DNA of 64,000 bases from Kingdonia uniflora. Lineage: Eukaryota > Streptophyta > Magnoliopsida > Ranunculales > Circaeasteraceae. The first letter of the stretch is position 1. Every line of letters starts with the position of its first letter. The position numbers and the translations under genes were made by a program. This document shows, in pieces, positions 10,113 through 21,521 of the stretch. The DNA lies in contig JACGCM010001948.1 in assembly GCA_014058105.1 (NCBI GenBank), positions 3,906,001-3,970,000 of the forward strand, in the 5' to 3' direction. A model generated the notes under the pieces. It was not told where the DNA came from. It made no database searches and worked only from the letters and a program-made list of their open reading frames with translations.

Positions 10113-12522
10113 TAGGGATGGCAATTTGCCCCGCCCCATCGGGAATCTGCCCCGCCCCGTTTGGGGAGGATTTGGGATGACTATATCGGGTATGGGGCGG
10201 GTCTGGCCGAGTTTGGCTAAATCCGTCGGGGATTGGGGCGGATTTGGGACTAAGCTTGGTTAAATCCGTTATCCGCCCCGTCCCGCCCCATATTATACTT
10301 TTACAATTATACCCCTGATATATATATTAGAATTAAGAAAAGAAATAACCCTAACCCTAACTCAACTCTAAACTCTTAACTCTCAGCTCTCAAACCTATC
10401 TCTCTCCAACCCAAACCCAAGTACCCAACAATTCTTCAGATGCAATTCGAATCGAAATGAAAAAGTGAGACTTCAGATGTAATTCTTCTCAAAGCTATTT
10501 CAGATTTCAGACTCTAAGCTCTCAGGCCTATTTTAGATTTCAGACTTTTCACCAATTAGCAATTCTTCTCACTAATTCTTCAAATAATATTATAGGTACA
10601 AAATTCATATCTAGCTAATTCTTCTTACTAATTGAGTATGCTATCTTCTTTCTCTCTCTCTCTGAATCGAATTGCAATCTTTTTTTGTTGCTGCTTTTGG
10701 AGTTAAATTCTGGGGTTAAATTTTATTTGTTGTTGTTTGTTGCTGTTTGTTGGAGTTAAATTCATGTCTAGTTAACTTTCTGTTTGTTGCTGTTTGTTGG
10801 AGTTCAATTCTGAATTGAATTGTATTCTGGGGTAAAATTCTTCATCACTGTTTGTTGGGGTTAAATTCTTCAGATAATATCTCTGCTTGTGGGTACGAAA
10901 AAAATTGGGGTTAAATACCATTGGTTACAAATGTTTCTGTTTGTGGGTTATATAACAGAGAGTTATGTGCTAATCACCTGGGACCCATAAAATGCCCTGA
11001 AAAACAACACATTCCAATTTAAGCCTGGATAGCCATTAACAGGTTAGCTGTATTTGATGAACATTCAATCTTAGGACCACTGCAGCCTTGTGCATGGTCT
11101 TAACAACTGCTCCTACCCCTGTTTTTTGTATCCTTATTCCTTCTGTGATTGTTTTATGAGGCGCATCCAGGTCTGGAAGTGGACTACTCTTCTGGTTCTT
11201 TAGTATGGGATCTATGACTATGTGTCCATGATTTGCATAGGCTTGTTGCACGTTTCTGCTAAGTATGTCTGACTTTTACCTGAAATCTAAACCGGGATAA
11301 GTTATTTCTCCCTATTAGGTACACTTTCTTCTTTGCTACTGTTAATTAATATTAACTGTTTGGTTGAACTCTGATATCAGTTATTTCTGCTTTATTTAGT
11401 CTGAAAGAATAACTGTTTATATCTCTTCAACTACTAGATATGTGCCAAAATAAAGATATTACAGATGTTGAATTGTTGATGATGATGCCTTCTATAAAGT
11501 TTGTCTACTACCACAGTTACAACTGCCTCTACAGCCATTAATGATTGATGTTTTTCCTCCTCACATACTATACAATTACAAGGATGAAGTTGAAGAAATA
11601 GCTATAACCTTACAAGTCGGATTCATTATATTTCCGGGATTGATGGACTTATTTTACATAACACCTTTTGGTATATCTACTTGGGGGTTTAAAGCGCTCC
11701 CATTTGTAGTGTGCATGGCATTTGGTGGTGTACTTGTTTTTGGCGGCCTTGTGGTGCTTTTGTGGTATCTCATCGAAAGAAGAATTTCAAGTGATAAAAA
11801 ACATTTGGAAAACAGGGGTATAGTAATAATCCATATCAGGTGAGCCTGACTACTTTCACTACTATGCGTTACGGCTGCAGACCAAATTTCGGTGGTAAGT
11901 ACATAACCCACTATTTATAGATTGTACTACTTGATGAACATTCAGTGAGAGTTGGGGACATGTAGACGTGGGTGTGATTGTTTGCGGTCCTCAAAGAATT
12001 AAATCAAGTGTTGTTAAAGAGTGTATGTCAAAGAACATAAGGGGTGGAAAGAATGAGGCTTATTTCTACTTCAACTGCCATAGTTTTGATTTATAAAGCA
12101 ATGCCCAGATTGAGTCCATCCAATATCCATATATGAATGTAAGCAATAGTTGGGTTTATAAAGATATAAATTTACAAGATTGAAGTAAAATGTCCTTGGC
12201 AGTTTGTAATGAATACTTAAAGGAATGAAGCTTTGGCTGCCATAGTTTTGTACATAACCCTTCTTCTTTTCTTCTTTCTTCTTTATGCTTTCTACTTTCT
12301 GCTTTCTAAATTATAAATTCTGAATGTTTTTATGCATACTGTTTTTTTTAAAAATTAGTTAAATGGGGCGGGTCTGGGATTAGGCTTTGTAAGGTGGGGC
12401 AGATTCGGGGATCCTCCTTTAACTTAAACGGGTATTGGGACAGGGATTGGAGGTTGAAACCTAATTGGGGATGGGGATGGGATTAGCTTCCCCGCCCCAA
12501 ATCCACCCCATTGCCATCCCTA
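10113..12522. mobile_element. hAT-like non-autonomous transposon with 8 bp target duplication
   Basis: The 2410 bp element has terminal inverted repeats TAGGGATGGCAAT at 10113 and ATTGCCATCCCTA ending at 12522, with matching G/C-rich subterminal blocks (GCCCCGCCCC and its complement). It is flanked by AACGAGGG (10105-10112) and AGCGAGGG (12523-12530), an 8 bp duplication with one mismatch, the length typical of hAT elements. Removing it reconnects an antisense gene. No hAT dimerisation domain or transposase is visible inside, so it is non-autonomous. The interior has T-rich repeats of the kind TTGTTGCTGTTTGTTGG near 10720-10860, and one 100-codon ORF (11541-11843) rich in hydrophobic residues with no recognised family. 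Confidence 0.85.
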
Positions 12523-12530
12523 AGCGAGGG

Positions 12531-13297
12531 CCAGCAAAACATGACTAAGGATAAGAATTTTTTTGCTTTGCTTTGATTAAAGAATTTATTGCCTTATTCA
12601 AAAACTCATATTATGACTATAATGCAGATCAAGAAGTTTTTGATTGAGGCCAAACCACGCATTCTGGGTATTGGTACTCTGGCAAACCAACTTATTACAT
12701 ATAAGAATAACGAGAAGGAGCTGGTGACGGAGAAAGAAAATTTGATTAAGGAGAAAAAGAAATTGGAGGCGAGGTTGGGTAAGTATAAGCTGGTAGGTGA
12801 AGGAGGTTGCTCTTTGCGAGGCAAAGAAAACTTGGGACATGGAAAAGAAGAAGGTGGTCCAAGAGATAAGGACCGATCTCGCAAAGGAAAGAGATGAGGT
12901 GTTGTCTTTGCAGAAAACTAATTTTGAGATTGATGTTCGAGAATAGATTATTTATGCACGGAGGGCGATGGAGGTGGAGTACGCAAGGGTCTTGGAGGAG
13001 GTGAGGACTGAAGCTATTTGGGATAACCTTGATACGCTCTAGATGATGAACGCCAATTTTGTTGGACAGTTTGAGGCATTGAAGGAGAGAAAAGACTTTT
13101 ACAATGGTTTGGCTATTGCAAGAAATCAGTTCTTTCTTGATTCAAACGCGGAGGGCAAAGTTCCTGAAGCGCCAGAAGCACCTATAGTGACTATCCCCGA
13201 GGGTATTCTTGCCGAGGAGTTACTAGATGAGTTAACTTCAGGTGTACCAGTGAAGGTTGATGCTGCAATCTCCCCCCCCCCCCCACCTGCAGAGTAA
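12531..13297 (+). pseudogene. Tat antisense gene, copy B, 3' coiled-coil part
   Basis: This continues the gene after the hAT insertion. Open stretches 12589-12897 and 13043-13297 encode a long charged coiled coil (LVTEKENLIKEKKKLEARLG) and then FVGQFEALKERKDFYNG, ending in a Pro-rich acidic tail and a TAA at 13295. A frameshift after KYKLV and a stop near 12945 separate the two. A poly-C run near 13271-13283 codes for the proline stretch and is a likely slippage site. The first 250 bp are duplicated at 6291-6550. Function unknown; the pattern matches the coiled-coil tails of the other antisense copies. Confidence 0.6.
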
Positions 13298-13847
13298 ATT
13301 ATGTTGGAAATGTGTTAATTTTTATGAAAGATGTAAAAATGGTCGATGGGACCGAAACAATATTTTATTATTTCATGAATGTTTATGTTGATGTTTTGTC
13401 GAAAAATATTTTGAGTGTAATTTATGCATAGAATTTGTAAAATTTATGCTAAGTGTTGGTATTTGACAAGATCGATAGTACAAAATAGTAACAAAGATAA
13501 TATGCAGAATGTTGGTTTGGAGCAAGTATCTGATATGATTAAAAGAAGGCCATGTAATGGCTCATTTGAATGTAGAATGATGACCAGATGTTTCACCTCG
13601 AGGGATATCTGGGTTTTATGTGGATGAGAAAAAAGGGACAAAGATATGACATGTTTTGTTTGATAAGTAATGAAGTACAAATAAGGTTATCATGTAATTG
13701 GATAGGCGTTTGTCGAAGAGATGAAAGTTAGCTATGATGTATACTTGTTAAGTATGTATCGATACTAAGCGAATGATAGTGAAAAAGATGGAAACGATAG
13801 TAAAGATATCTTTATTTGAATTTTTCAATAGCGGTTATAGAGGTTAT
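13298..13847. other. 3' flank of antisense gene copy B
   Basis: AT-rich, probably the 3' untranslated and spacer region of copy B. The open frames at 13424-13680 on both strands are short, overlap each other and have no family features. Confidence 0.25.
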
Positions 13848-14550
13848 TGTTAGCTTACGGCTCAAAACAGGGGAAGTCGTTCGAACGAGTCATAAATTCG
13901 TTTGAACGGTATAGTTTATGTTGAAGTCCTTCGAACGAGTCATGAAGTCGTTCAAACAAAAAGCGCTCAGTTTGTCTGTTTCTAAGTTCATTCTGAAGGG
14001 GATTTATTTTAAAGTGATAGTTTGTCCCGTGATGCGTACTTCATTGATAACCTAATTAAGAGTCTATAAATATAGAGTGTGAGTTCAGAGCCTTTGTACA
14101 CTGAGAGTTAGAAAGCCTCTGTGAGTGTGCGAGAAACTTGAAATCTAGTAGAGATGCAGCCTCTATGGTAGACCTTGTAAAGAGTTGGTCTTTATAAGGA
14201 AGAATGTGGATGGTGTTATTCTCTTAGGATTTGATGGTGAGAGGGGAAGTACCTCTTGGTTGCTAAGAAGGGAAATCAAGGTAGAGAGAAGATTGAAGGG
14301 GTTTTCATGAAGAAGGTATGCAATATGGTTTTTGTTGAGGTAATCTTCGATGTTCTTGATGAACCTCTTATATTTCTTTTATCTCTTATAAATCTATGTG
14401 AGGATTATTATGAGATTATGGATTTTCATGCTTGTTGGAATCCTTTGAGGGCTTATAATTGAACTTAGATACATAGTAGATTTCTAGCTTGGTGGGGGAG
14501 TAGCCTTAGGGTGCGCCTCTAGCAAATATTGTGTTTTTTGTACATGTTAA
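13848..14550 (+). repeat. Copia-like LTR, probable solo copy
   Basis: Contains palindromic blocks CGTTCGAACGAG and variants near 13877-13960, followed by a TATA box (CTATAAATATAGAG near 14065) and a transcribed-leader-like region. This order resembles the U3-R of the copia LTRs at 47.9, 51.7 and 59.6 kb, whose U3 carries CTATTCGAATAG palindromes. It lies between the antisense gene and pol of Tat element 1, so it is an insertion. I could not fix the ends: no convincing TG..CA pair with a target duplication was found. The ORF at 14256-14462 lies within it and is not a gene. Confidence 0.4.
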
Positions 14551-14653
14551 TTTTGTTTTTAGTTTCTTGGTAGATTATTTGTATGCCATGAGGATAACGG
14601 ATAAAACCAAATTGCGCGAGAGTGATGTATTTTGCACCTTCACCCCCAAATAG

Positions 14654-15695
14654 TTATCTGCAAAACATTTTTAGCTGAGCTGTATTCCACGGATATTCAA
14701 GCCATATTTTATCTTCAGTCTTTAACCAGTAAGTCCCACTATCGGTCTTGTCACTGACAATATATTGTCCTTCCCAGTTTTTAGATAACTTTCTAGAATT
14801 TTTAAGTCGAGTACTGTCCTGGATGCGCTGAAGAACAAGGTCACCAATGCCAAATTTTCACTTTCAAACCTTCTTGTTATAAAATTTCTTAAGAGTGTCA
14901 TGGTATCGCCCCAAGTTTGTAATGGTTTGGTCTCAGATTTCTGCGATCATGTTGAGGTTGCAGGGGAGTCCTAGGTCATTGTCGTCATCTGTGATTTTTC
15001 TTCGAGCACTTGGTAGATCGAGGTCTGAAGGAATGACTGCTTCAGTGCCAAAGGCCATCATGAAGGGTGTATAGCCAGTGAATGTTTAAGGAGTTGTCTG
15101 GTATGCCCATAGGACACTAAGTAGTTCATCCACTCATCTGCCTTTTTCTCATCAAGGCGCTTGTGCAACTCTGACTTGATCATTTTGTTAATGGCTTCAG
15201 CTTGGCCATTTCCTTGAGGGTAGTATGGTGTTGAAGTAGACAGTTGAATCATATATTTGTGGAGGAAACTAAAAACTTTACAGCTGATGAAATTTTTACC
15301 GTTATCAGATTGTATCATTTGTGGGCAGCCAAATCTTGTTATGATGTATTCCCAATGAAACTTGATGACTTCATTTTTGTCAGTATGGCATAGAGGTACT
15401 ACTTCGAACCATTTGGTGAAGTAGTTTGTTGCCACAAGAATGAACTTTTTATTTCCCGATACTGGGTAGAAAGGTCCAATGATATCGATCCCCCATCTTT
15501 TGATGGGCCAGAGGACATTGTTAATGTGCAAGTTGAGTGCTGGGCTTTTGATGTCTCGAGCGTGGATTTGGCATTTTTAGCACTTACAAATATAGTCTTC
15601 GTAGTCTTGTTGCATTGTTGGCCAGTATATCCCTTGAGTGAATGCCCGTTGGGATAATGATTGTCCCGAAACGTGAGCTGCACAAATTCATTCGT
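14654..15695 (-). pseudogene. Integrase of Tat element 1
   Basis: Minus-strand gypsy integrase. The zinc-binding region is present in one frame (CAAHVSGQSLSQRAFTQG, then ICKC-stop-KCQ). The core follows at 15058-15531: WPIKRWGIDIIGPF, IQSDNGKNF and YYPQGNGQAEAINKMI, so the D, D and E of the catalytic triad are all present. The C-terminal part (NLGRYHDTLKKFYN, NWEGQYIV, NTAQLKMF) reads through several stops to TAA at 14656-14654. It lacks an intact frame and is inactive. Its closest match in the window is the integrase of element 2 (26875-29060). Confidence 0.8.
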
Positions 15696-15756
15696 AAAGT
15701 TCTTTGATTTTGACTTGGGCTTGCATATGAGAGATGCATTCAATAAGTGGTCCTCC

Positions 15757-16330
15757 TCATGTGATGCGATATAAGATTTTATTATGAACTGTGAATCGAG
15801 GACATTTTACTAAGAGTGACTTGGCCTCTTCTTTGTTACTTGGGAGGATGTTAGAATTCAGGTATACATAGAATGGCCTTCTCCAATCTTCAGCATCTTC
15901 AGTAACATTGGTGTGCATCGTATAGCTTATATCAAGACTGGAGTTTTCTATGATATCGATGTCCAGAGTTCTTTTTTCCACTGTCTTTGAACATTGTAGC
16001 AATGTATGATAAGGCATCAGGGTAGCGGTTCTCGGCTCGAGGGAGGTAAGAGATTGTTACTGTTTTGAACTTGATCATTTTCTATTCGACCAGGGCTACA
16101 TATTCAACCATTTTGCCTAATATTTTAAACGTTTTGCTATAATGGTTGGTGACGAGTAAGAAATCTACAAAAACAGCAATTTCACCCATCCCAAGATCTA
16201 TGGCAAGATCCAGCTCATGGAGCATAGCTTTATATTCTATTTTATTGTTGGTGGTATAGAATTTGAGTTTAATAGCTTTCTCGATGTGATGATTGGACGG
16301 TGTAACTAGGACGATGCTGATTCCAGATCC
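15757..16330 (-). pseudogene. Second (archaeal-like) RNase H of Tat element 1
   Basis: The reading NNKIEYKAMLHELDLAIDLG, VDFLLVTNHYSK and ISYLPRAENRYPDALSY on the minus strand at about 16010-16310 is the extra RNase H domain of Tat-lineage elements, which follows the ordinary RNase H. The linker to integrase (15757-16017) is open (VNSNILPSNKEEAKSLL type). Stops interrupt the domain. Its presence assigns the element to the Tat lineage. Confidence 0.65.
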
Positions 16331-16559
16331 TCGTAGTCCAGCAGATCTATCTGTAAAAAGTCTTTATCTTGTACTTTATAGCCATGCGTCTGGTTCCGCT
16401 ATTGAGTCATCAGCTAATACTTCTTCGAGTTCTTCCCAATCGGGGTCTTCGATTGGAAAATTTGCTAAGAAATTAGCTACTGCTTGTCTTTTGATATATA
16501 TTTGAGGCTCGAAGGACATGTCATATTCACCTTAGAATACAAACCATTGTTGAATTCTT

Positions 16560-17787
16560 CGAGATTTTTCTTTTTTAGAGAGTACAAGTTTTTGAGGAAA
16601 CTTGGTAATGATTTTGATAGGATGAGCTTGGAAATAGGGTCAAAGTTTCTGAGAGCTATATACCATGGTAAGGAGTTGTTTTTTAGTTGTTGTATATTTT
16701 TTCTCAACATGCATGGGAGTTTTACTGATGAAGTAGATTGGTTTTTCCACACCATCGTCTTCTCGAATGAGGATAAAACTATTGAAATCATTGGTGGTTG
16801 GTAAGTGCATTGTCAGCGTTTCGCCATCAACAAGAATATTCATTATAGTAGGATGCCCCAAGTACCTTTTGAGATCTTGGAAAGTCAATTCATAGTCAGG
16901 TGTCCAAATGATTTCTTTGGGCTATTTTTTGGACAGTGGAGTTAGATTTCCATGAAGAAGGAGGTAAAGAAGTTTGTATCGCTCAGATGACTTGGAGAAG
17001 AACCTGTGAATAACTGCAATCTTGCTAGGAAATTTATGTATATCATTTTTGGTTCGAGGAGATGGCATGGCCATGAGTGCTTTGATTTGTGTCATATTGA
17101 TTTAGATTACCCTCTTGTTAACCAGGTGTCCCAGAAATTTACCCGATGCGACACCATATTGGTATTTTTCTGGATTGAGTTTCATCTGGTAGGTACAAAG
17201 GATATCGAAGATGGCTTATAGGTTACTGAAATGATCATCCCGCTTTAAGCTCTTGCAGATCATATTATTGATGTATGCCTCCATGTTTTTTTCCTAAATG
17301 ATCTTTAAACATTTTGCTAACCAAGCATTGGTAAGTAGCTCATGCGTTCTTTAACCCAAAATGCATTATTGTATAGCAGTAGAGGCCCCTTTCTGACAAA
17401 AGTTATTTTTTCTTGGTCGGCGAGAGGAACCTGATTGTAACCGGAGGCTACATCCATCATAGAGAGAACTCTGTGCCCTGCTACAGAATCGAGGAGTTGT
17501 GGGATCAGTGGGAGATAAAAGTTATCTTTCGGTATGAACTTGTTGGGCTCTGTTAAATTAACATAAACTCTGATTTTCCCATTCTTTATTGGGACCGCCA
17601 CTATGTTAGAAACCAATTTGGGGTATTTTGCTTTCCGAATAAATCCTACACAAATGAGTTTATCAATTTCTTCATTTACCACTTCGCGAAGGCGGGGAGC
17701 TAAATTTTGACGCTTCTGCACAACTATTTTGCTATCTGGAAGAAGGTTGAGCTTGTGGCATGCGATCGAGGGATCAATGTCGGGCAT
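16560..17787 (-). pseudogene. Reverse transcriptase and RNase H of Tat element 1
   Basis: The RT N-terminal half is open at 17317-17787 (RREVVNEEIDKL-type start, FIRKAKYPKLVSNIVAVPIK, SMMDVASGYNQVPL). The catalytic box near 17264-17275 reads YINN instead of YxDD, so both aspartates needed for polymerisation are replaced. The gypsy RNase H follows at 16640-16888 (MNILVDGETLTMHLP, PIYFISKTPMHVEKKY). Stops and frame changes occur between. In this family the polyprotein is normally one frame; here it is broken in several places. Confidence 0.75.
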
Positions 17788-17978
17788 TCCTTGAAAAGAT
17801 CATGCAAAGATGTCAACATTTTTCTTCAGGTGTTGAATCATGGTTTCTTTTTCATCGGATGATAGCTTTGAGCCAATAAAGGTATTTCTTTCAGGTCCAT
17901 CGAGTTCAATGGAGTCCACTAGCTCAGTATCATGTTGCTCAAATGTGGGGGGTGTTTCTTACTATAATTGCAATACTT

Positions 17979-18518
17979 TTAGAATTTTCCCGTGTTGGTA
18001 GTGGCATTTTCGTACATACGTGCAACTGCTTGACTTCCTTTGATTTCATAGACTTCTTGATCTGTTAGAAATTGTAAGGCCAAATAATATGTCGAATGTA
18101 CTGCCTTGATCAAATGTAACCAACTTTGACCTAAGATTCTAAAATATTTTGACTTAGCATCTATGACAACAAATTTGACAAAAGTGGTTTTTGATCCCGC
18201 TTGAACTGGCAAGGTGATTTCTCCTGTGGCCGACTCTTTGGAGCCGTTAAAACCTGTGATGGTGGTTATCGAAGCTTTTACTGAATCTTTGAGACCAAGA
18301 ATGCCAATTTCTTTTTTGAATAGAGCGTCTACCGCGCTTCCTGTATCGAGGAGAAGTGTGTGTAGGTAGTCTTGTCCTACTTTGAGCATAATGTCTAGAG
18401 GATCGTCATGAGGGTACTTGACATGGCTTGTGTCGCAGTCCTCAAGTAAAATATGGTACAAACGTTTTGATTTATTGGAGTTGGGGAGAAGTTTTGATGA
18501 CTTATCTGAGGATGTCAT
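17979..18518 (-). pseudogene. Aspartic protease of Tat element 1
   Basis: An open stretch of 179 codons encodes the retroelement protease. It starts MTSSDKSSKLLPNSNKS, passes the conserved PHDDPLDIMLKV and reaches the active site LLLDTGSAVDALF (DTGS). ITGFNGSKESATGEITLPV and ILGQSWLHLIKAV follow. It is the best preserved domain of this element. The same N-terminus occurs at 5839 on the plus strand. Upstream is gag (18541-18820) and downstream RT, the normal gypsy order. Confidence 0.75.
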
Positions 18519-18540
18519 TTTGAAACAAGATGTAATTTTA

Positions 18541-18820
18541 TCATCTTATTTTCTCTCTTTTCCTTTCTCTATCTCGATCATGAAGATGGCAAACTTGCCC
18601 TTGTTCAATGACTTTTCTTTTAGTTTCTTCTTCGAGGAACTTCTGAACGTCGAGTACATAATTGTGAAGCCTTCCCGCTAGCAGAATACGATGAAAATTA
18701 TGAATTAGAGAGTAACAGTTGTCAATTTTATGGCTATGCACATTATGATACTGACACAAGGGTTTGTTGGGTATAATATGAATTGCTTATACTTTCCTAA
18801 ATAATTCATCTTCCTTTATC
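18541..18820 (-). pseudogene. Gag C-terminus of Tat element 1, cut by element 2
   Basis: Encodes the gag zinc-binding segment CQYHNVHSHKIDNC (a C-x2-H..H..C pattern typical of gypsy/Tat gag), then FHRILLAGRLHNYVLDVQKF and a basic tail. Going upstream on the minus strand the frame reads LPAIKEDELF up to 18821, where the LTR of element 2 begins. The N-terminal part of gag is absent, so element 2 landed inside this gene. Confidence 0.7.
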
Positions 18821-18825
18821 GCAGG

Positions 18826-19429
18826 TGTAATGGCCAAATTCTGTAAGCTCGAAATGGCTTGGAATTCGCTACCACACCAATGAACCTGCGACAATGTTCT
18901 AATAGAAAACAAGAAATGACACATGTGATTATAGTGTAGAAAACCTCTTAATAGGTAAAAAAACCATGACCTTGAGTGGAAGATTTTTGTAAAAGTATCT
19001 TTATTGCTTGAGGTAGATATCTTATTACAAGTGATCTCCAGATATAAAAATGCTTGAACCTTATAACTAAGAAGTTTGAATATTTATGAGAATCTAGAAC
19101 AAGTAGTTTCTTGATGATTTCTTGTGTAAGTTTTTTCTGGTCCTTGTCTCTTCTAGAACTTTTTCTTAATATACGCCTTCTCCACAACTCTTCATCATGT
19201 TAGAGCACATTTTTTGAATAATGTGGTTAGTGGCGGTTGACTGAGTAACTGACAAGTTCATGAAAGACAAGTTCAGTTTGAAGTTCGACCCACGTTCTTC
19301 ACCAGTTCGTAGAGTAGGTTTGGAATGTTGATTGGAGAAGTTATGTTAAAAATGCGTAAGTTTGAGATGGAGGTAATTCGAACTGGAAAAAGCTCAATTT
19401 TAGGTAAGATCGAGGGATAGGTCCCTACA
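18826..19429 (-). repeat. 3' LTR of Tat element 2
   Basis: 604 bp, from TGTAATGGCC at 18826 to GGTCCCTACA at 19429, so on the minus strand it runs TGTAGGGACC..GGCCATTACA. It matches 33422-33923 in the same orientation and 39222-39828 in the opposite orientation. The tract AAGGGGGCGGT lies directly outside its 5' end, which identifies it as the 3' LTR. Confidence 0.85.
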
Positions 19430-19440
19430 ACCGCCCCCTT
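19430..19440 (-). promoter_or_regulatory. Polypurine tract of Tat element 2
   Basis: On the minus strand AAGGGGGCGGT abuts the TG of the LTR. The plus-strand relative at 39211-39221 has TAGGGGGCGAT in the same place. This is where plus-strand DNA synthesis starts in LTR retrotransposons. Confidence 0.65.
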
Positions 19441-19766
19441 GCAACCGAAGTCATAAGTGGCTTTGGTTGAGAAATGATCTGTATGTAATTGGAATTTTGG
19501 TTGAAGTTCTTAATAATTGAAAGGGAGTAAAGATGGCTTTGACTGTATGGAAGTTATGCGGGTTATGGGGAAATGACGTGTATTAAATAGGGATGTGGAT
19601 GCTGATGTATGTGACGGTTATGATATGAAGAGTCAGGTCTATAATGAATGATGAGGTTTGGAAAAACGTACCTGCACATAAATGTAGAGTTATATAAATA
19701 GTGCCTGTATCGAATCTTTGAAGCAGAGTACCCATGTGATTTGTCAAATTCTCTGAAATATTGAAA

Positions 19767-20069
19767 ATGGTAAAGACTCGGAAGATGGTCCTTGAAGAGA
19801 GGATTGCGTCTGAAATGCAGAAGTGGAAGTAGAAATACTTTGGCGACCGATCCTTGGAGATGTCGATACCCGCTCCTATCCCTCTGACTTATCAAGGAAA
19901 GTTAGAAGATGAAGCGGTTGTAGCTGATGTGGATTTCTATTATAGGTGGAGGTTTCACGTTGTCCTCTTATCAGGCAAGGAACGTTGGGCTTGTCTCTGT
20001 ACTCTGGCGGAGGAAAATGTTGGGGGGTTAGATGCAGATATAGGCATAACTATGGGGTATTTATGCTGA
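19767..20069 (+). pseudogene. Small MVKTR-type antisense ORF, copy 2
   Basis: 100 codons from ATG at 19767 to a stop ending at 20069, with a single internal TAG (19830-19832). It starts MVKTRKMVLEERIASEM, then KYFGDRSLEMSIPAPIPL, an acidic segment LEDEAVVADVDFYY, and FHVVLLSGKERWACL. It lies about 340 bp from the 3' LTR and reads opposite to gag-pol. The minus-strand copy near 38888 keeps the same blocks (KTRRMVYEERVFAEMQ, RYFGDQSLEMPTPIFIP). Shared sequence between two separate elements suggests a real ORF of the family. No known domain. Confidence 0.5.
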
Positions 20070-20908
20070 TTTTTTGTTTCACCGCAAATTCAAAGGTTAG
20101 GCCCTCTTCATCTCTACCAACTCTTCGGAGGTGGCAATTTCAGAGGAGGAGGTGATAGTAGTGGAGAAGGGAAATGAACAGTGGAAGTCTGCTTCTGCAT
20201 TTTCATCATGTTTTTGTACTCATAAGACCTTTAGTTTAAAGAGTTGGTGCTAGCACTGAGTCTACTGCTTGCATAGTTTCTATTTAAAGTTTGACTAGAC
20301 TTTGACTACACTCATGTGAGGGAAGCTTTTTATTATTTCTAATTCTGCTTTACATCAGGGTGAAAGATCATTGAAGTAGGACGAACTGAAGGATTTGATG
20401 CGTCGGAGTGCCTGAATGACCTTTTACTTGTAAAAGCACTAAAAAACTTGTTATCTATAAAGTACCTGAAGTTGGGTGCTGGCCAGATTAGGTATCTGTA
20501 AAGTACCTGAGATCGATTACTAAAAGACTTGTTATCTGTAAAAAAAAATGTGACATCCTTTTTGTTATGAATACAATTTTTCACTCAATTACTTGTGTTG
20601 ATATAGATATAGAGTAGCTCGTAGAAATTGAGCTGAAAATATGGAAGAGAAAAATTGTAGGAAATCTGTAATGTAAAAATTCGATCTAAGAGAGGTCAAT
20701 AGAAGAATAAATCTTGAAAGAATAAGCTCAGCTTAAAAAATAATGAAACGCATGAGTTCGAGGGAAGGGATAAGTCCAAATAGTTTTTCTCAAGATTCTG
20801 GGTGTCTGCTACATGATAAAATATCAATATCACGATTTGTGGGGAAAGTTTAGTAAAAATGTATAAATAAGGGTATAATGATTTTTTGAATATGGAGAAG
20901 AGATTAGG
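20070..20908. other. Spacer between small antisense ORFs
   Basis: AT-rich, no supported gene. A short phrase ACTTGTTATCTRTAAA with GTACCTGA recurs around 20440-20540, a small local duplication. Confidence 0.3.
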
Positions 20909-21261
20909 ATGGTGCGGACTCGATCTCAGAGAATTCGTCATGCCGCTGAAGAACGATTGGTCATAAAGATCACTGAAGTGCGGGAGAGGATTCTTGGATT
21001 ATTTTATTATGACACTGAGTTACCAGTGAGGGATTGTCGCTTGAAGGATTTGATGTAAGGGGTAGGTAACTTGAGTATGCCCATTATTTCTATGAGGTAC
21101 GTTTTCATGAATTGGTGAGGGATCCTGCAGATTGAGAAGAGATGGTTGGATTGATTGCTGAGTTAGATATCGAATTTGAAGATCTGATGATTGATGGAGG
21201 AAATCCGATCGAATGTGGTTGCCTAGGTCATCAAGGCTATTTTAGATGTAATTATATGTAA
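20909..21261 (+). pseudogene. Small MVRTR-type antisense ORF, copy 3
   Basis: ATG at 20909 begins MVRTRSQRIRHAAEERLVIK and stays open for 49 codons to TAA at 21056-21058. Homology continues after a frameshift as FYEVRFHELVRDPAD, a stop, then EEMVGLIAELDIEFEDLM, ending at a TAA at 21259-21261. It corresponds to FYYRWRFHVVLLSGKERW..LAEE in copy 2. Two related but distinct copies therefore sit side by side in one element, suggesting duplication of this small gene. Confidence 0.45.
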
Positions 21262-21407
21262 AGTACTATCATAAATAAATGTAAGTGTCGTTCAATTTAA
21301 CAGAAAAGATGGAAGTCAATTTGATCCTCTTTAATTGGAAATGTCATTTGAGACTGTTTTGATAAATAACTTTTGAATAACTTTGAAAATTTTGTTAGCT
21401 TTGAAAA

Positions 21408-21430
21408 TGACGTCACTAGTACTATAAGTA
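21408..21430 (+). promoter_or_regulatory. Promoter of Tat antisense gene, copy C
   Basis: TGACGTCA (21408-21415), 7 nt, TATAAGTA (21423-21430). The identical arrangement lies at 4309-4287 on the minus strand in front of copy A. Distance to the ATG at 21522 is about 90 bp, suitable for a short leader. Confidence 0.5.
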
Positions 21431-21521
21431 TAAGAAATAAGAACAAAAAAATGCAAGAGCTTTTAGTTTTGTTTTTTATGTAAAGCTGCAAAAATTTGAT
21501 ATTGTGTGAGTGTGAGACATC

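Noticed and set aside
10350..10365. Telomere repeat
   Set aside because: Only two AACCCT units, and the plant repeat is TTTAGGG; chance similarity.
11541..11843. Membrane protein gene in the hAT-like element
   Set aside because: Hydrophobic stretch is visible, but there is no family match, promoter or second copy; composition alone is not enough.
14256..14462. Small plus-strand gene
   Set aside because: Lies in an LTR-like leader region and has no homologue in the window.
15399..15743. Independent 114-codon ORF on the minus strand
   Set aside because: Out-of-frame reading of the integrase zinc-binding region, which is recognisable in a neighbouring frame.
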